NCBI RefSeq assembly: GCF_030316855.1
Contig: NZ_JASZYR010000003.1
Coordinates: 248,001-312,000, forward strand
Direction: 5' to 3'
Length of the DNA stretch: 64,000 bases
Source of the DNA: Variovorax sp. J22P240
GTDB lineage: Bacteria > Pseudomonadota > Gammaproteobacteria > Burkholderiales > Burkholderiaceae_C
Shown: piece by piece, positions 1-8,807 of the stretch
How the letters are laid out: each line of letters starts with the position of its first letter
Position numbering within the stretch: the first letter of the stretch is position 1
Position numbers and translations under genes: made by a program
The notes under the pieces: model-generated
Told to the model about the DNA's origin: nothing
The model's database searches: none
Seen by the model: the letters and a program-made list of their open reading frames with translations, nothing else

Positions 1-96
1 GAAGCTGTTCATGGCCACGACTCGCAGGTCGGGGTCGAGCTGGACCACGCCGACATCCGAGCGCTCGAGCAGATACAGGGGGCTGCGGCTTTGCAT
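1..96 (-). CDS. PAS-like regulator, N-terminal fragment (cut by window edge)
   Basis: Only the first 32 codons lie in the window, reading leftward from an ATG at 96. A GGAGAC ribosome-binding site precedes it. The peptide begins MQSRSPLYLLERSDVG and continues with VVQLDPDLRVVAMNSF, a pattern typical of the start of a PAS sensor domain (the VVxLDxxLRVVxxN segment). In related bacteria such N-termini head LytTR-type or other sensory regulators, but the effector domain is outside the window. The family is therefore inferred and the function unassigned. Confidence 0.5.
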   Translation of the reverse strand, partial: MQSRSPLYLLERSDVGVVQLDPDLRVVAMNSF

Positions 97-190
97 GCGT
101 GTCTCCGTGTCCGGCCGTGGAGTCCGGAAAGCTATTGAAGCACTGTTGCGCGGTGTTGCGCAGGGGGCCGGCCCTAGCCCGGTTGGGGGT

Positions 191-850
191 CTACAGGCCC
201 TTCTCCACCATATCCAGCAACCGCTGCCCCAGTGCATCGGTCTGCTCACGCGGCATGCCGCGCAAGGGTCCGTCGATGACGAGCAGGGCCAGTCCATGCA
301 CGGCCGACCAGGCGAGGAACTCCGCGCCGGGGCGGCGTTCGGGCGGCATCACGCCGGCATCGACCAGTCGGTCCAGCGCCGCGCCCAGCAGCTCGAAAGG
401 GTTCAGGCCGCTCTGGCCGCTCTTGGTCTCGGCAAGTGCGTCCCCCACATCCACCGCTGTTGCGAAGGCCGTGCGGAACAGGCCCGTCTCGGCCTGGGCA
501 AAACGCAGGTAGCCGGTGCCGACGGCGCGCACGCTCGCACGTGCGAAGTCCGCCGGCTTGCGCGTGGAGCGCAAGGCGGACAACTCGGCTTCCATGGCAA
601 GGGCCACCGCGGACAGGGCCGCCGCACGCACAGCCTGCAGCAGGGCCTGCCGGCTCGCGAAGTGCCGGTAAGCCGCATTGGGAACCACGCCCGCACGACG
701 CGTCGCCTCGCGCAGCACGACTGCATCCGGACCGCCGGCGCGCGCGAGCTCGACACCCGCCTCCAGCAATGCGCGCCGCAGGTCGCCATGGCGGTAGGTG
801 CTGCGTGGAAGAGGGCTGGGCGCGATCGGGGTGGGCATCGAGTCTTTCAT
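191..850 (-). CDS. TetR/AcrR family transcriptional regulator
   Basis: A 219-residue TetR-type repressor. The N-terminal helix-turn-helix is visible at about residues 15-60: YRHGDLRRALLEAG, then VVLREATRRAGV, then PNAAYRHFASRQALL, matching the TetR recognition helix. The C-terminal half is an alpha-helical ligand-binding domain with no recognisable ligand. ATG codons at 850 and 838 are both possible; neither has a strong Shine-Dalgarno. It is divergent from the VOC gene at 983, and the shared spacer carries inverted repeats at 852-864 and 888-903. Autoregulation and control of the VOC gene are likely by analogy with divergent TetR pairs. Confidence 0.85.
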   Translation of the reverse strand: MKDSMPTPIAPSPLPRSTYRHGDLRRALLEAGVELARAGGPDAVVLREATRRAGVVPNAAYRHFASRQALLQAVRAAALSAVALAMEAELSALRSTRKPADFARASVRAVGTGYLRFAQAETGLFRTAFATAVDVGDALAETKSGQSGLNPFELLGAALDRLVDAGVMPPERRPGAEFLAWSAVHGLALLVIDGPLRGMPREQTDALGQRLLDMVEKGL

Positions 851-851
851 G

Positions 852-903
852 TGGACAGCGTCCATTATCTTTGCTATTGTCTTGTGGACGTTGTACACAA
901 CGT
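852..903. promoter_or_regulatory. Inverted repeats in the TetR/VOC divergent spacer (candidate operators)
   Basis: Two perfect inverted repeats are present. TGGAC-AGC-GTCCA lies at 852-864, just before the TetR start. ACGTTGT-AC-ACAACGT lies at 888-903. Both contain the half-site GGAC/GTTGTAC-like sequence, and they sit where a TetR dimer would repress both divergent genes. The operator role is inferred. Confidence 0.5.
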
Positions 904-982
904 GACACATTTCCCCCATCGGGCATGCCGCCGCAAAGCTGATCCACTCACATTTCCTCTCACCACCTGCAAGGAGAACATC

Positions 983-1408
983 ATGGAAGTCCAGTCTTAT
1001 CTCTTTTTCGACGGCCGCTGCGAGGAGGCGCTCGAGTTCTATCGCAAGGCCGTGGGCGCCGAGGTCACGATGCTGATGCGCTTCAAGGAGAACCCCGAGC
1101 CCGCGGCCGGCGAGGGATGCGCCTCCGATGGCACGCCGATCCCCGGTGACAAGGTGATGCACGCGAGCTTCACCGTGGGCGGCACGACCCTGATGGCCTC
1201 CGATGGTCGCAACTCCGGCAAGCCCGTGTTCCAAGGCTTCTCCCTCTCGGTGCTGGCGGAAGACGAAACCGAGGCCCAGCGCCTGTTCGCCGCGCTGGGC
1301 GAGGGCGGGCAGGTGCAGATGCCGATGAGCAAGACCTTTTTCTCGCCGGCCTTCGGCATGGTGGCGGACCGCTTCGGCGTGTCGTGGATGGTGCTGGTCA
1401 AGAGCTGA
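983..1408 (+). CDS. VOC-family (PhnB-like glyoxalase/bleomycin-resistance fold) protein
   Basis: A 141-residue single-domain protein of the vicinal-oxygen-chelate superfamily, PhnB subgroup. The start MEVQSYLFFDGRCEEALEFY is the usual PhnB signature, and FFSPAFGMVADRFGVSWMV is the characteristic C-terminal strand. An AAGGAG ribosome-binding site lies 7 bases upstream of the ATG. Members bind or modify small molecules, but this subgroup has no single known substrate. It is probably controlled by the divergent TetR regulator, so induction by a small toxic compound is plausible. Confidence 0.85.
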   Translation: MEVQSYLFFDGRCEEALEFYRKAVGAEVTMLMRFKENPEPAAGEGCASDGTPIPGDKVMHASFTVGGTTLMASDGRNSGKPVFQGFSLSVLAEDETEAQRLFAALGEGGQVQMPMSKTFFSPAFGMVADRFGVSWMVLVKS

Positions 1409-1422
1409 GCGGCTTCGCGCTC

Positions 1423-2163
1423 TCACGTTCTCAGGATCTGCTCGGCCAGCGCGTCGAGCCGCTCCTTCACCGCGCGCCAGCCGGGCATCTTGACTTCGAG
1501 CAGGCGATGGAAACGCGGCCCGTGGTTGTGCTCCTTCAGGTGGCACAGCTCGTGGACGATCACGTAATCGATGCATTCGCGTGGTGCCTTCACGAGATGC
1601 GGGTTCAGCGTCAGGCGGCCGGTGGGCGAGCAACTTCCCCACTGTCGCTTCATCGGCTGAAGCCGGAGCGGCGGTGGCGTGCGCACCCATTTCAGCGACG
1701 CAGCCAAGGACGCCATGCGCGCAGCCAGCACCTCGCGCGCGCGCGTGGCGTACCACGCGTCCAGCGCCGAGCGAATCAGCGCCGGTTCACCCTGCGCCGT
1801 CCTGACCGCGATATAGCCGCCACGCATTCGCGCAGTCACGGGGCCTTCTGCATCGATGACGACCTTGAGCTGGTAGCGCCGCCCAAGGTAGAGCAACGAT
1901 TCGCCGCTCACATGCTCCCTCGGAAGCACCTGGGCCATGCGCTGGCGGCTATCGGCGATGTGGCGGCTGATCCATGCGGCGCGCCGCCGTACCGCGGCGA
2001 GGATCGCCGCGTCCGTCGCTTGCGCGGGAGCATCCACCAGGATTCCACCCTCGGGCTCCACATGGATCGCAATCCGCTGCGCCGTGCGCCCGGCATGAGC
2101 GCGGACTCGGAAACGAATCAGTTCGTCGCCGTAGCGGAAGCTGCGCAGCGTCGAGTCACTCAT
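1423..2163 (-). CDS. YgjP-like (DUF45/M48-type) zinc metallopeptidase of the RM operon
   Basis: A 246-residue YgjP/WLM-type metallopeptidase-like protein. The zinc motif HELCHLKEHNHGPRFH (HExxH with a third His, about residues 205-220) is intact, and WGSCSPTGRLTLNPHLV precedes it as in the family. It is the last gene of the restriction operon. Its ATG overlaps the hsdR stop codon as ATGA (2160-2163), which implies translational coupling. YgjP-family genes are often found next to type I RM genes, where their role is not settled; proteolytic control of the restriction complex is one idea. No signal peptide is present, so it is cytoplasmic. Confidence 0.85.
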   Translation of the reverse strand: MSDSTLRSFRYGDELIRFRVRAHAGRTAQRIAIHVEPEGGILVDAPAQATDAAILAAVRRRAAWISRHIADSRQRMAQVLPREHVSGESLLYLGRRYQLKVVIDAEGPVTARMRGGYIAVRTAQGEPALIRSALDAWYATRAREVLAARMASLAASLKWVRTPPPLRLQPMKRQWGSCSPTGRLTLNPHLVKAPRECIDYVIVHELCHLKEHNHGPRFHRLLEVKMPGWRAVKERLDALAEQILRT

Positions 2164-5100
2164 GCCCGGCGGCTCAGGCCAACGCGCGTGATCTGGAGCA
2201 CATGGCCGATCACCTCGCTCGCCTTGTCCAGTCCCAACGTGCCGTAGAGACGGGTCAGCAAGTCCTTGCGGATGGCTGCCTCGATGCTTTGCGGATTCAG
2301 CGAGTGTTCCGCGACCGCATGCTGAACCACCTGGCAGATGTCGAGCGAGTGACCGACGTAACGGCTTTGCTCGGCCGCATCGAGCGCCACGAACGCTTCA
2401 TCGCCCAACGCCAACAGGATCGCGCCGAAGTACGCCCGGGCTTGCGGATTGTGGGCCAGCGCATCCGGCATGCCCGGCGTCGCGCGCTGGTCCACGCGGT
2501 TCTCGAACTCGCGAAATAGCGCGTATTGCTTGCGCGGGTGATCGAACATCGCCTCGGCCTCCGCAATCGCGATCTTCAGCAGGTCGGAAAACACCTTCTG
2601 CGCATAAGGGTCGTCTGCCAGATCCTGCTCGATGGTCTTGCGCAGCCGCGTGCGTATCAGGTCCGCCTCGTTGCGCGTCTTTTCTTCAGACCACGCTTCG
2701 GCCGCCTCCGGCTGGGCAAGCTTGTGAACGACGTACCTGCCATCGGACTCGCGCACCTCCGTGCCGATCACCTGCGTGTCGACGAGCTTGCGGATCTGCT
2801 CTTCGTACTCGCTGTAGTCGACTGTTTCCATCGCATCACGCCGCGCCGTCTGCCGCACATCGCTCAAAGAGCGCAGATCCTGCTTGAAGCGTGCAATCAG
2901 CGCTTCGGAAAAAGCGCGATCCTCGAAGAAGCTCCGCGATGACAACGCAGTTTGCAGGCACTGGCCAAAGGCCGTCACCGCCAACGAGAAGTCATCGCGA
3001 AGCTTCTGCCGCTCGTCGTACTCGCCGCCCGCGCCGTCGCTCGCGAAGCGCGGGCTCAACGCCTGCCGCAGTTGCTCCGGGTCGTTGCGATTCGCCACGC
3101 CCCTGAAGAAAGACCACATCGCTTCGTGCAGCGCCCGCAATCGCTTGTATTCCGTGCCGACCTGCGCATACAGGCCCGCCAGATCGGCCACGTCAAAACC
3201 GCCATGCGTTCGCGTCTCCAGGTCCTGATAGGCGCGGATCGCCGTGTCCAGTTCCTTGAGGATGCCGCGGTAGTCGACCAGCAGGCCATGGCGCTTCGCA
3301 TCGTGCAGCCGGTTGACCCGCGCCACCGCCTGGATCAGGTTGTGGCTCTTGAGCGGCTTGTCGATGTAGAGCACCGCATTGCGTGGCTCATCGAAACCCG
3401 TGAGAAGGCGGTCGACCACGATGAGCAGATCGGGCTCACCGTCGGAACTGAAATCCTGCAGCACCTGCTTTTCGTAAGCCGTGGCGTCGAGGCCGGCGGC
3501 GAGCACGTTCTGCTTCCACCACTTCTGCACTTCCGGCAGGCTGTCTTCGTCGACCTCGGTGTTGCCCTCCCGCGTGTCCGGTGGCGACATCACCACTGCG
3601 CTGGTGATCAACCCCGTTGCGTCGAGCGCCTTCTTGTAGCGGATCGCATCGCGCTTGCTGGCCGTCGCGAGCTGCCCCTTCAAACCGGGCGCTATCTTCT
3701 TGATGTTCTCGCTGAAATGCAGAGCAATGTCCCACGCGATCAGTTCGATCCGGTTGGTCGCGCCGTGGATGGCGCCACGGCGCGCGTACTTTTTCTTCAG
3801 GTCGGCACGCTGCGCATCGGCGAGCCCCGCCGTGATCTTGTCGAACCAGCGATCCACCGCCTGCGCATCGATCGTGAGCTCTGGCACGCGCTCCTCGTAG
3901 AGCAACGGAGCGACCGTGTGGTCGTCCACCGCGCGCCGCATGGTGTACGCATGCACGATCGGGCCGAACCTGTTCGCCGTCTTCTCATCCTTCAGCAATG
4001 GCGTGCCCGTGAAAGCAACATAGGCGGCATTCGGCAGCGCCTTCTTCATCCGCTCGTGCGTCTCGCCGCCGTGGCTGCGGTGGCCTTCGTCGACCAGCAC
4101 GATCACATTCGGAGAATCGTTGCGGCACTCCGGCAGTCGCGAGGCCGTGTTGAACTTCTGCACCAACGCGAAGGTGATCCGCTCGGTGCCTTGCCCGATG
4201 CGCTTTGCCAAGTCCCGGCCCGTGACGGCCTTGCTGCGCTCGCCTTCTTTCTGCGTCGCGATCGAAGAGCCGAAAGCGCCGCTCGTGATGAAGTTGCGCG
4301 CCAGTTGCCGCTCCAGATCCAGCCGGTCGGTCACCACCACCACACGGCATTCCTTCAGCCCATCGCTCAGCAGGAGCGCCTTGGTCAGAAACACCATCGT
4401 GAAGCTCTTGCCCGAGCCCGTGGTGTGCCAGATCACACCGCCTTCGCGCGAGCCATCGGGCCGCAACGGCCCGAGGCGCTTCAGCAGCGCACGCACGCCG
4501 AAGAACTGCTGATGGCGCGCGACGATCTTCCCCACCTTGCGGTCGAACAACACGAAGCCGCGCAACAGTTCGAGGAACCGCGACGGCGTAAGCAGACTCA
4601 CCAGCAGGCGGTCCTGCCCATTCGGCAGCACCGGCAGCGACCACAGCGGCTCGAACCATTCACGCAAGACGGCGGGCTTGCCTTCAAAGAGGGCGGCGTG
4701 CATCTCGGCCGAGAGCCGTTGGTTCTTGAGCGCATGCATGTGTGCGTCGTCGAACTCTTCTTCCTTGTTCCAGTGCGCCCAGAACTTGGCGGGCGTTCGG
4801 GTGGTCCCATAACGGCCTTCGGTCTGGCTGATGGAAAGCAACAACTGCGCATATGCGAAGAGGTGCGGCACCTCGTCATCGCGCTGATTGCGCAGGTGCT
4901 GCCTGATGCCCTCGCGCACCATGGCATCGCTCTGGCCGCTCCTGCGATGCGGGCCGTTGGGCTGCTTCGCTTCAATCACGACCAGCGGAATGCCGTTGAC
5001 GTAGCAGACGATGTCCGGCGATCGATGGTGCGTCCCTTGGCTGGAGAGCACACGGAGTTCTTCCGTCACGTCGAAGCGGTTGGCGGAAGGGTCATCCCAG

Positions 5101-5456
5101 TCGATGACCGTGATCGTCGGCTGATGCTTCTTGCCGTCCGGCATGAACTCCGTGACGGTGATGCCGAGGGCGAGCTTGGCGTTGAGACGCTCGTTGGCGG
5201 CAAGCAGGCCATCGCCCAGGCGCAGCGATGTGAGCTCGCGCAAGATCTGGTCGATGGCGCTGGGAGACAGCGGATACCGCGTGCCCTTGTAGACGAATCG
5301 GCGGGTTTGCAGGAATTCGATGAGGCGGGGGCGCAGGAGGACGTCGCGCGTTCCACCTCGTTGCTCGTCGCACGACGCAGTACCCAAGTACCGCCAGCCC
5401 ATGGTGCAGAGCAGGTGCAGCGCCGAGAGCACAGGCGAATGCGGCTGACTCTTCAT
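2160..5456 (-). CDS. hsdR: Type I restriction enzyme, endonuclease/translocase subunit R
   Basis: The ATP-dependent DNA translocase and nuclease of a type I RM system, 1098 residues, within the usual family length. The N-terminal PD-(D/E)xK nuclease core is seen in DIVCYVNGIPLVVIEAKQP (about residues 150-168). The superfamily-2 motor follows with Walker A HTTGSGKSFTM, Walker B/DEAD-like VDEGHRSHGG, motif III FTGTPLL and motif VI QAVARVNRLHD. A GTG directly precedes the chosen ATG at 5456. The gene lies 45 bases downstream of hsdM and overlaps the metallopeptidase gene. All catalytic motifs are intact, so the motor and nuclease look functional. Confidence 0.95.
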   Translation of the reverse strand: MKSQPHSPVLSALHLLCTMGWRYLGTASCDEQRGGTRDVLLRPRLIEFLQTRRFVYKGTRYPLSPSAIDQILRELTSLRLGDGLLAANERLNAKLALGITVTEFMPDGKKHQPTITVIDWDDPSANRFDVTEELRVLSSQGTHHRSPDIVCYVNGIPLVVIEAKQPNGPHRRSGQSDAMVREGIRQHLRNQRDDEVPHLFAYAQLLLSISQTEGRYGTTRTPAKFWAHWNKEEEFDDAHMHALKNQRLSAEMHAALFEGKPAVLREWFEPLWSLPVLPNGQDRLLVSLLTPSRFLELLRGFVLFDRKVGKIVARHQQFFGVRALLKRLGPLRPDGSREGGVIWHTTGSGKSFTMVFLTKALLLSDGLKECRVVVVTDRLDLERQLARNFITSGAFGSSIATQKEGERSKAVTGRDLAKRIGQGTERITFALVQKFNTASRLPECRNDSPNVIVLVDEGHRSHGGETHERMKKALPNAAYVAFTGTPLLKDEKTANRFGPIVHAYTMRRAVDDHTVAPLLYEERVPELTIDAQAVDRWFDKITAGLADAQRADLKKKYARRGAIHGATNRIELIAWDIALHFSENIKKIAPGLKGQLATASKRDAIRYKKALDATGLITSAVVMSPPDTREGNTEVDEDSLPEVQKWWKQNVLAAGLDATAYEKQVLQDFSSDGEPDLLIVVDRLLTGFDEPRNAVLYIDKPLKSHNLIQAVARVNRLHDAKRHGLLVDYRGILKELDTAIRAYQDLETRTHGGFDVADLAGLYAQVGTEYKRLRALHEAMWSFFRGVANRNDPEQLRQALSPRFASDGAGGEYDERQKLRDDFSLAVTAFGQCLQTALSSRSFFEDRAFSEALIARFKQDLRSLSDVRQTARRDAMETVDYSEYEEQIRKLVDTQVIGTEVRESDGRYVVHKLAQPEAAEAWSEEKTRNEADLIRTRLRKTIEQDLADDPYAQKVFSDLLKIAIAEAEAMFDHPRKQYALFREFENRVDQRATPGMPDALAHNPQARAYFGAILLALGDEAFVALDAAEQSRYVGHSLDICQVVQHAVAEHSLNPQSIEAAIRKDLLTRLYGTLGLDKASEVIGHVLQITRVGLSRRA

Positions 5457-5501
5457 CACCGGGCCGCTGCGAAGGAAGGTTCAAGGCTCTCGCCAGACAA
5501 G

Positions 5502-7016
5502 TCATTCATAGCCGAGCACTTTCAAGTACTCGGCCATCTCTTCTTCGACACGCGCCCATTCCTTTTTGATTTCCACCCGTTCCCGGTGCACCTCCGCGAT
5601 GTCGATGTCTCGTGGTGCCGGAACGATGTCGACATAGCGACCGATATTCAGATTGAAGCCTTGCGCGGCGATGTCGGCGGGGCCTGCGAGCCTGGCGTAC
5701 TTGTCAACAGAGCGGCGAGCTGCATACGTCGCCAGGATGCGCTCCAGATCGGCCTCACGCAGCAGGTTCTGGTTCTTGCCGGCCTGGAAGTTGCGACTGG
5801 CATCGACGAAGAGAACCTTGTCGTCCTCCTTGTTCTTGCGAAACACCAGGACGACCGCCGGAATGCCGGTACCGTAGAACAGCTTCTCTGGCACGCCGAT
5901 GACGGCATCGAGCAAGTTCTCTTCAACGAGCTTCTGGCGCACTCGTCCTTCAGCAGCGCCTCGGAACAAGACGCCGTGCGGCACCACGACGGCCATGCGG
6001 CCCGTACCCGTCTTCATGGTCTCGACCATGTGCAGGATGAAAGCGAAGTCGCCCTTGGTGCGCGGCGGCACGCCACGGCGGAAGCGGTCCAACCTGTCGG
6101 TCTCGGCGCTTTCATGGCCCCACTTCTCCAGGCTGAATGGTGGATTGGCGACCACGACGTCGAAGCGGCGCAAGCTCGTTTCGCTCTCGAGCAGCTTGGG
6201 GTTGCGAATGGTGTCGCCACATTCGATCCGGTGGTTGTCCTCGCCGTGCAGGAACATGTTCATCTTGGCGAGCGCCCAGGTGCTGCCGATGGCCTCTTGC
6301 CCGTAGAGGGCGTAGCGGCGGGAGCCGGTGCGGTCGCGGATCAAGCGGCCGCACTTCAGCAAGAGCGAGCCCGAGCCGCAGGTGGGGTCGCAGATTTCCT
6401 CGCCTTCCTGCGGGTCCATGAGGCGGGCCATGAGCTCGGAGACTTCGGGCGGCGTGTAGAACTCGCCGGCCTTCTTGCCGCTGGAGGAGGCGAACTGCTT
6501 GATGAGGTATTCGTACGCGTTGCCGATGAGGTCGAGGGTGCCGACACGGGTGGGGCTCAGGTCGAGCTCGGGCTTGGCGAAGTCTTCGAGCAGGTGGCGC
6601 AGGATGTCGTTCTTCTGCTGCTCGTCGCCGAGCTTGTTGGCGTTGAAGCTGATGTCCTGGAAGACGTCGCGCAGCTTGGCGATGTTGGCGTCTTCGATGG
6701 CGTGCAGGGCCTTGTCGATTCGCTCGCCGTTGCCAGGCTCGAAGCGGGCGGCGTGCAGGGCGTAGAAGCTGGCATTCGGCGGGAGGACGAAGCGCTCGGT
6801 CTTCAGCAGTTCTTCGATGAGGCCGGGCTCGGCGTTGGCGTATTGCTTCTTGTAGTTGTCGTAGTGGTCCTGCCAGACGTCGGACACGTACTTGAGGAAG
6901 AGCATGGTGAGGACGTAGTCCTTGTAGATGCTCGAATCGACAGTGCCGCGAAAGGTGTCGCAGGCGGCCCAGACGGCGGCGTTGATGCTGTCCTGGCTGA
7001 TGGTTGCTTGGTTCAT
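5502..7016 (-). CDS. hsdM: Type I restriction-modification DNA methyltransferase subunit M
   Basis: N6-adenine methyltransferase subunit, 504 residues. The N-terminal HsdM helical domain begins around DTFRGTVDSSIYKDYVLTML. The S-adenosylmethionine pocket is DPTCGSGSLLLK, and the catalytic motif IV is NPPFSLEKWG (NPPF class). KKAGEFYTPPEVSELMARL is the standard type I segment. It combines with HsdS for methylation and with HsdR for restriction. The order in this operon is hsdS, hsdM, hsdR, metallopeptidase, which differs from the usual M-S-R or R-M-S layouts. Confidence 0.96.
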   Translation of the reverse strand: MNQATISQDSINAAVWAACDTFRGTVDSSIYKDYVLTMLFLKYVSDVWQDHYDNYKKQYANAEPGLIEELLKTERFVLPPNASFYALHAARFEPGNGERIDKALHAIEDANIAKLRDVFQDISFNANKLGDEQQKNDILRHLLEDFAKPELDLSPTRVGTLDLIGNAYEYLIKQFASSSGKKAGEFYTPPEVSELMARLMDPQEGEEICDPTCGSGSLLLKCGRLIRDRTGSRRYALYGQEAIGSTWALAKMNMFLHGEDNHRIECGDTIRNPKLLESETSLRRFDVVVANPPFSLEKWGHESAETDRLDRFRRGVPPRTKGDFAFILHMVETMKTGTGRMAVVVPHGVLFRGAAEGRVRQKLVEENLLDAVIGVPEKLFYGTGIPAVVLVFRKNKEDDKVLFVDASRNFQAGKNQNLLREADLERILATYAARRSVDKYARLAGPADIAAQGFNLNIGRYVDIVPAPRDIDIAEVHRERVEIKKEWARVEEEMAEYLKVLGYE

Positions 7017-7035
7017 GCGGTTCCCTGGGGCTTTG

Positions 7036-7638
7036 TTATGGATTTCCGGTCGGACCGCTCAGCGAATCGGCGATGGCTTCGAAGAGGCGTTCGCGGTTGC
7101 GGATGAGCTGGTCATGCAGCTGGCGCTCCCGCCGCGCGAGCCGCGCCAGTTCGACGATGCATTGCTGGTCGGCCAACGACGGAATGCCGATGGGCAAGGC
7201 TTCCAGCACGGGGCGCCGGACGCTCAACTGGCTGGAGCCCTCGGCCGAACGCTGGAGTTCGCGCTGGAAGGGCGGCTGGTTGATCTGCCAGGCGAGGAAG
7301 GCCGGGATCAGCGGGCTCCCGGGCTTGACGCGCAGGTGGAAGAGATGCGGTCCGCAGACGGCGGGGGCTGGTGGCGCATCGAGACAAGCGGCATAGAAGC
7401 GGGTTCCACGCGAGACGAAGAGCAAGTCGTCGGGGAGGAGCCAATCGGCTTGGCGGCGGCCGGCCAGCCGGGTGTGGATGACCGTGCTCCAGCTGATTCC
7501 TTCGATGGGGTCCATGTCCTTCATCTGGACGGCGCGAACGGTCCCCCCGGTCAGTTCTTCGATCGAGCCACGAAACGGGTAACCAGCCTTGACGCCAACG
7601 ACTTCACCCAGTGGAATTTGCTGTGCATGAATCGGCAT
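7036..7638 (-). CDS. hsdS: Half-size type I specificity subunit (single target-recognition domain)
   Basis: About 200 residues with one target-recognition domain (IPLGEVVGVKAGYPFRGS, then GTVRAVQMKDMD) followed by one conserved coiled-coil region (LADQQCIVELARLARRERQL, then HDQLIRNRERLF). Canonical HsdS is about 400 residues with two such units. A single-unit S subunit can work as a homodimer that reads a symmetric bipartite site, as known for some natural and truncated S subunits. ATG at 7638 is chosen; an in-frame TTG at 7659 is an alternative, and neither has a clear ribosome-binding site. It is the first gene of the operon, ending 19 bases before hsdM. Confidence 0.8.
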   Translation of the reverse strand: MPIHAQQIPLGEVVGVKAGYPFRGSIEELTGGTVRAVQMKDMDPIEGISWSTVIHTRLAGRRQADWLLPDDLLFVSRGTRFYAACLDAPPAPAVCGPHLFHLRVKPGSPLIPAFLAWQINQPPFQRELQRSAEGSSQLSVRRPVLEALPIGIPSLADQQCIVELARLARRERQLHDQLIRNRERLFEAIADSLSGPTGNP

Positions 7639-7698
7639 GATGCAAATAGTATCTTGCAAACTTCAATCGACTCGATAAACTCTTTGACATAAATCAAA

Positions 7699-7730
7699 TG
7701 CATCAATTTACGTGATGCAGATAAATTGAT
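7699..7730. promoter_or_regulatory. Overlapping inverted repeats between hsdS and the MBL gene
   Basis: This AT-rich spacer contains two interleaved perfect inverted repeats. TGCATCA-7-TGATGCA lies at 7699-7719. ATCAATTTA-11-TAAATTGAT lies at 7702-7730. A TTGACA hexamer lies at 7684-7689 just upstream for the rightward gene. The arrangement fits a shared operator for the divergent RM operon and MBL gene. The binding protein is unknown. Confidence 0.45.
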
Positions 7731-7744
7731 CATCAGGGGGTTGA

Positions 7745-8722
7745 ATGGGATACGAGGTCGATTTCCTGCCGGTCGAGGCAGGCGGCGCAGCCATTTGCGT
7801 TCGATGGGGCACGCCAGGGAACTACAAGGTTTTGGTGTACGACGGCGGCACGGCGTGTTCGGGCGAGCACCTGGTGACGCACGTCGAGACGCACTACATG
7901 ACGTCCCGTGTCGACTACGTGGTGAATTCCCACCCTGCGTGCGACCACTCGGCCGGCTTGGCGGTGGTGCTGCGGAAACTGCGGGTCGGTGAACTCTGGA
8001 TGCAGCGACCTTGGGCGTACACGACCATGCCGTCGACGGCAATGCCTGCGGCGCGCGCGCTGGAACAACTTGCGGATTCCAAGAGGATCCCTGTTCGCGA
8101 ACCCTTTGCTGGCGCCAGCATCGGGCCTTTCACCGTGTTGTCGCCGCAGAGGGACTGGTATCTGGATACCCTGCTTCCCGCCTTCGGCCAACCGGCCATC
8201 GCGCCGCGCCGGCGCCTTTCCGCGTTTCTCGCCTCGTCACACCACTGGGTCCATCGCTGGACGGGCGCGCGCCTGCGGGTTGGCGCAGCCACCACCGCCG
8301 AGAACGAATCGAGCGTGGTGCTGCACGCCGACTTCGACGGGCGCGGCGTGGTGCTGACGGGGCGCGCAGGTGTCGGGGCGCTCGACGCCGCGGCCACCTA
8401 CGCGGAGCAGCTGGGCATCGATCTTCCGGCAAGCCTGCGTCTCATCCAGGCGCCCAACGGGGGCAGTGCGGACCATTTGTCGCCGAGGGTTCTGGATCGC
8501 ATCGTCGGCCACTGCAAACCTCGGACGGCCCGCACCTACACGAAGTCGGCGTTCATCTCGGTCAGCCTCGACGCCGGGCAACAGCCCAGTGCTGTCGTGA
8601 CCGAGGCGCTGAAACGCCGCGGCGCCCTCAGTTTCGTGACGCTGGGCACGAGCCTTCACCACCTGCATGAGATGCCTGACCGCGGGTGGTATCGGGCGCG
8701 GCCCACCCACATGAAGACCTGA
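7745..8722 (+). CDS. ComEC-like metallo-beta-lactamase-fold protein with altered metal ligands
   Basis: A 325-residue soluble protein that resembles the MBL domain of ComEC/Rec2. Family motif positions can be followed but are changed. SHPACDHSAG replaces the usual SHxHxDHxGG, keeping D and one H. VVLTGRAG replaces the usual LLTGDAG. APNGGSADHLS replaces the usual HHGS region. The start ATG has an AGGGGG site just upstream. There is no signal peptide or membrane segment. It is divergent from the RM operon across 106 bases with shared inverted repeats, so a role linked to DNA defence is possible but inferred. Metal binding and hydrolase activity are doubtful. Confidence 0.65.
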   Translation: MGYEVDFLPVEAGGAAICVRWGTPGNYKVLVYDGGTACSGEHLVTHVETHYMTSRVDYVVNSHPACDHSAGLAVVLRKLRVGELWMQRPWAYTTMPSTAMPAARALEQLADSKRIPVREPFAGASIGPFTVLSPQRDWYLDTLLPAFGQPAIAPRRRLSAFLASSHHWVHRWTGARLRVGAATTAENESSVVLHADFDGRGVVLTGRAGVGALDAAATYAEQLGIDLPASLRLIQAPNGGSADHLSPRVLDRIVGHCKPRTARTYTKSAFISVSLDAGQQPSAVVTEALKRRGALSFVTLGTSLHHLHEMPDRGWYRARPTHMKT

Positions 8723-8807
8723 TGTCACCAGACGGCCTCCGACGCGACAGGCAATGGCACGCGGTTCCCCTTAGATTCGATGGTCCAACACACAGGAGCA
8801 TCCGCAC

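Noticed and set aside
2952..7106. 1384-codon open frame on the plus strand opposite hsdR and hsdM
   Set aside because: It is an antisense shadow of high-GC coding DNA; the opposite strand has all intact RM motifs and this frame has none.
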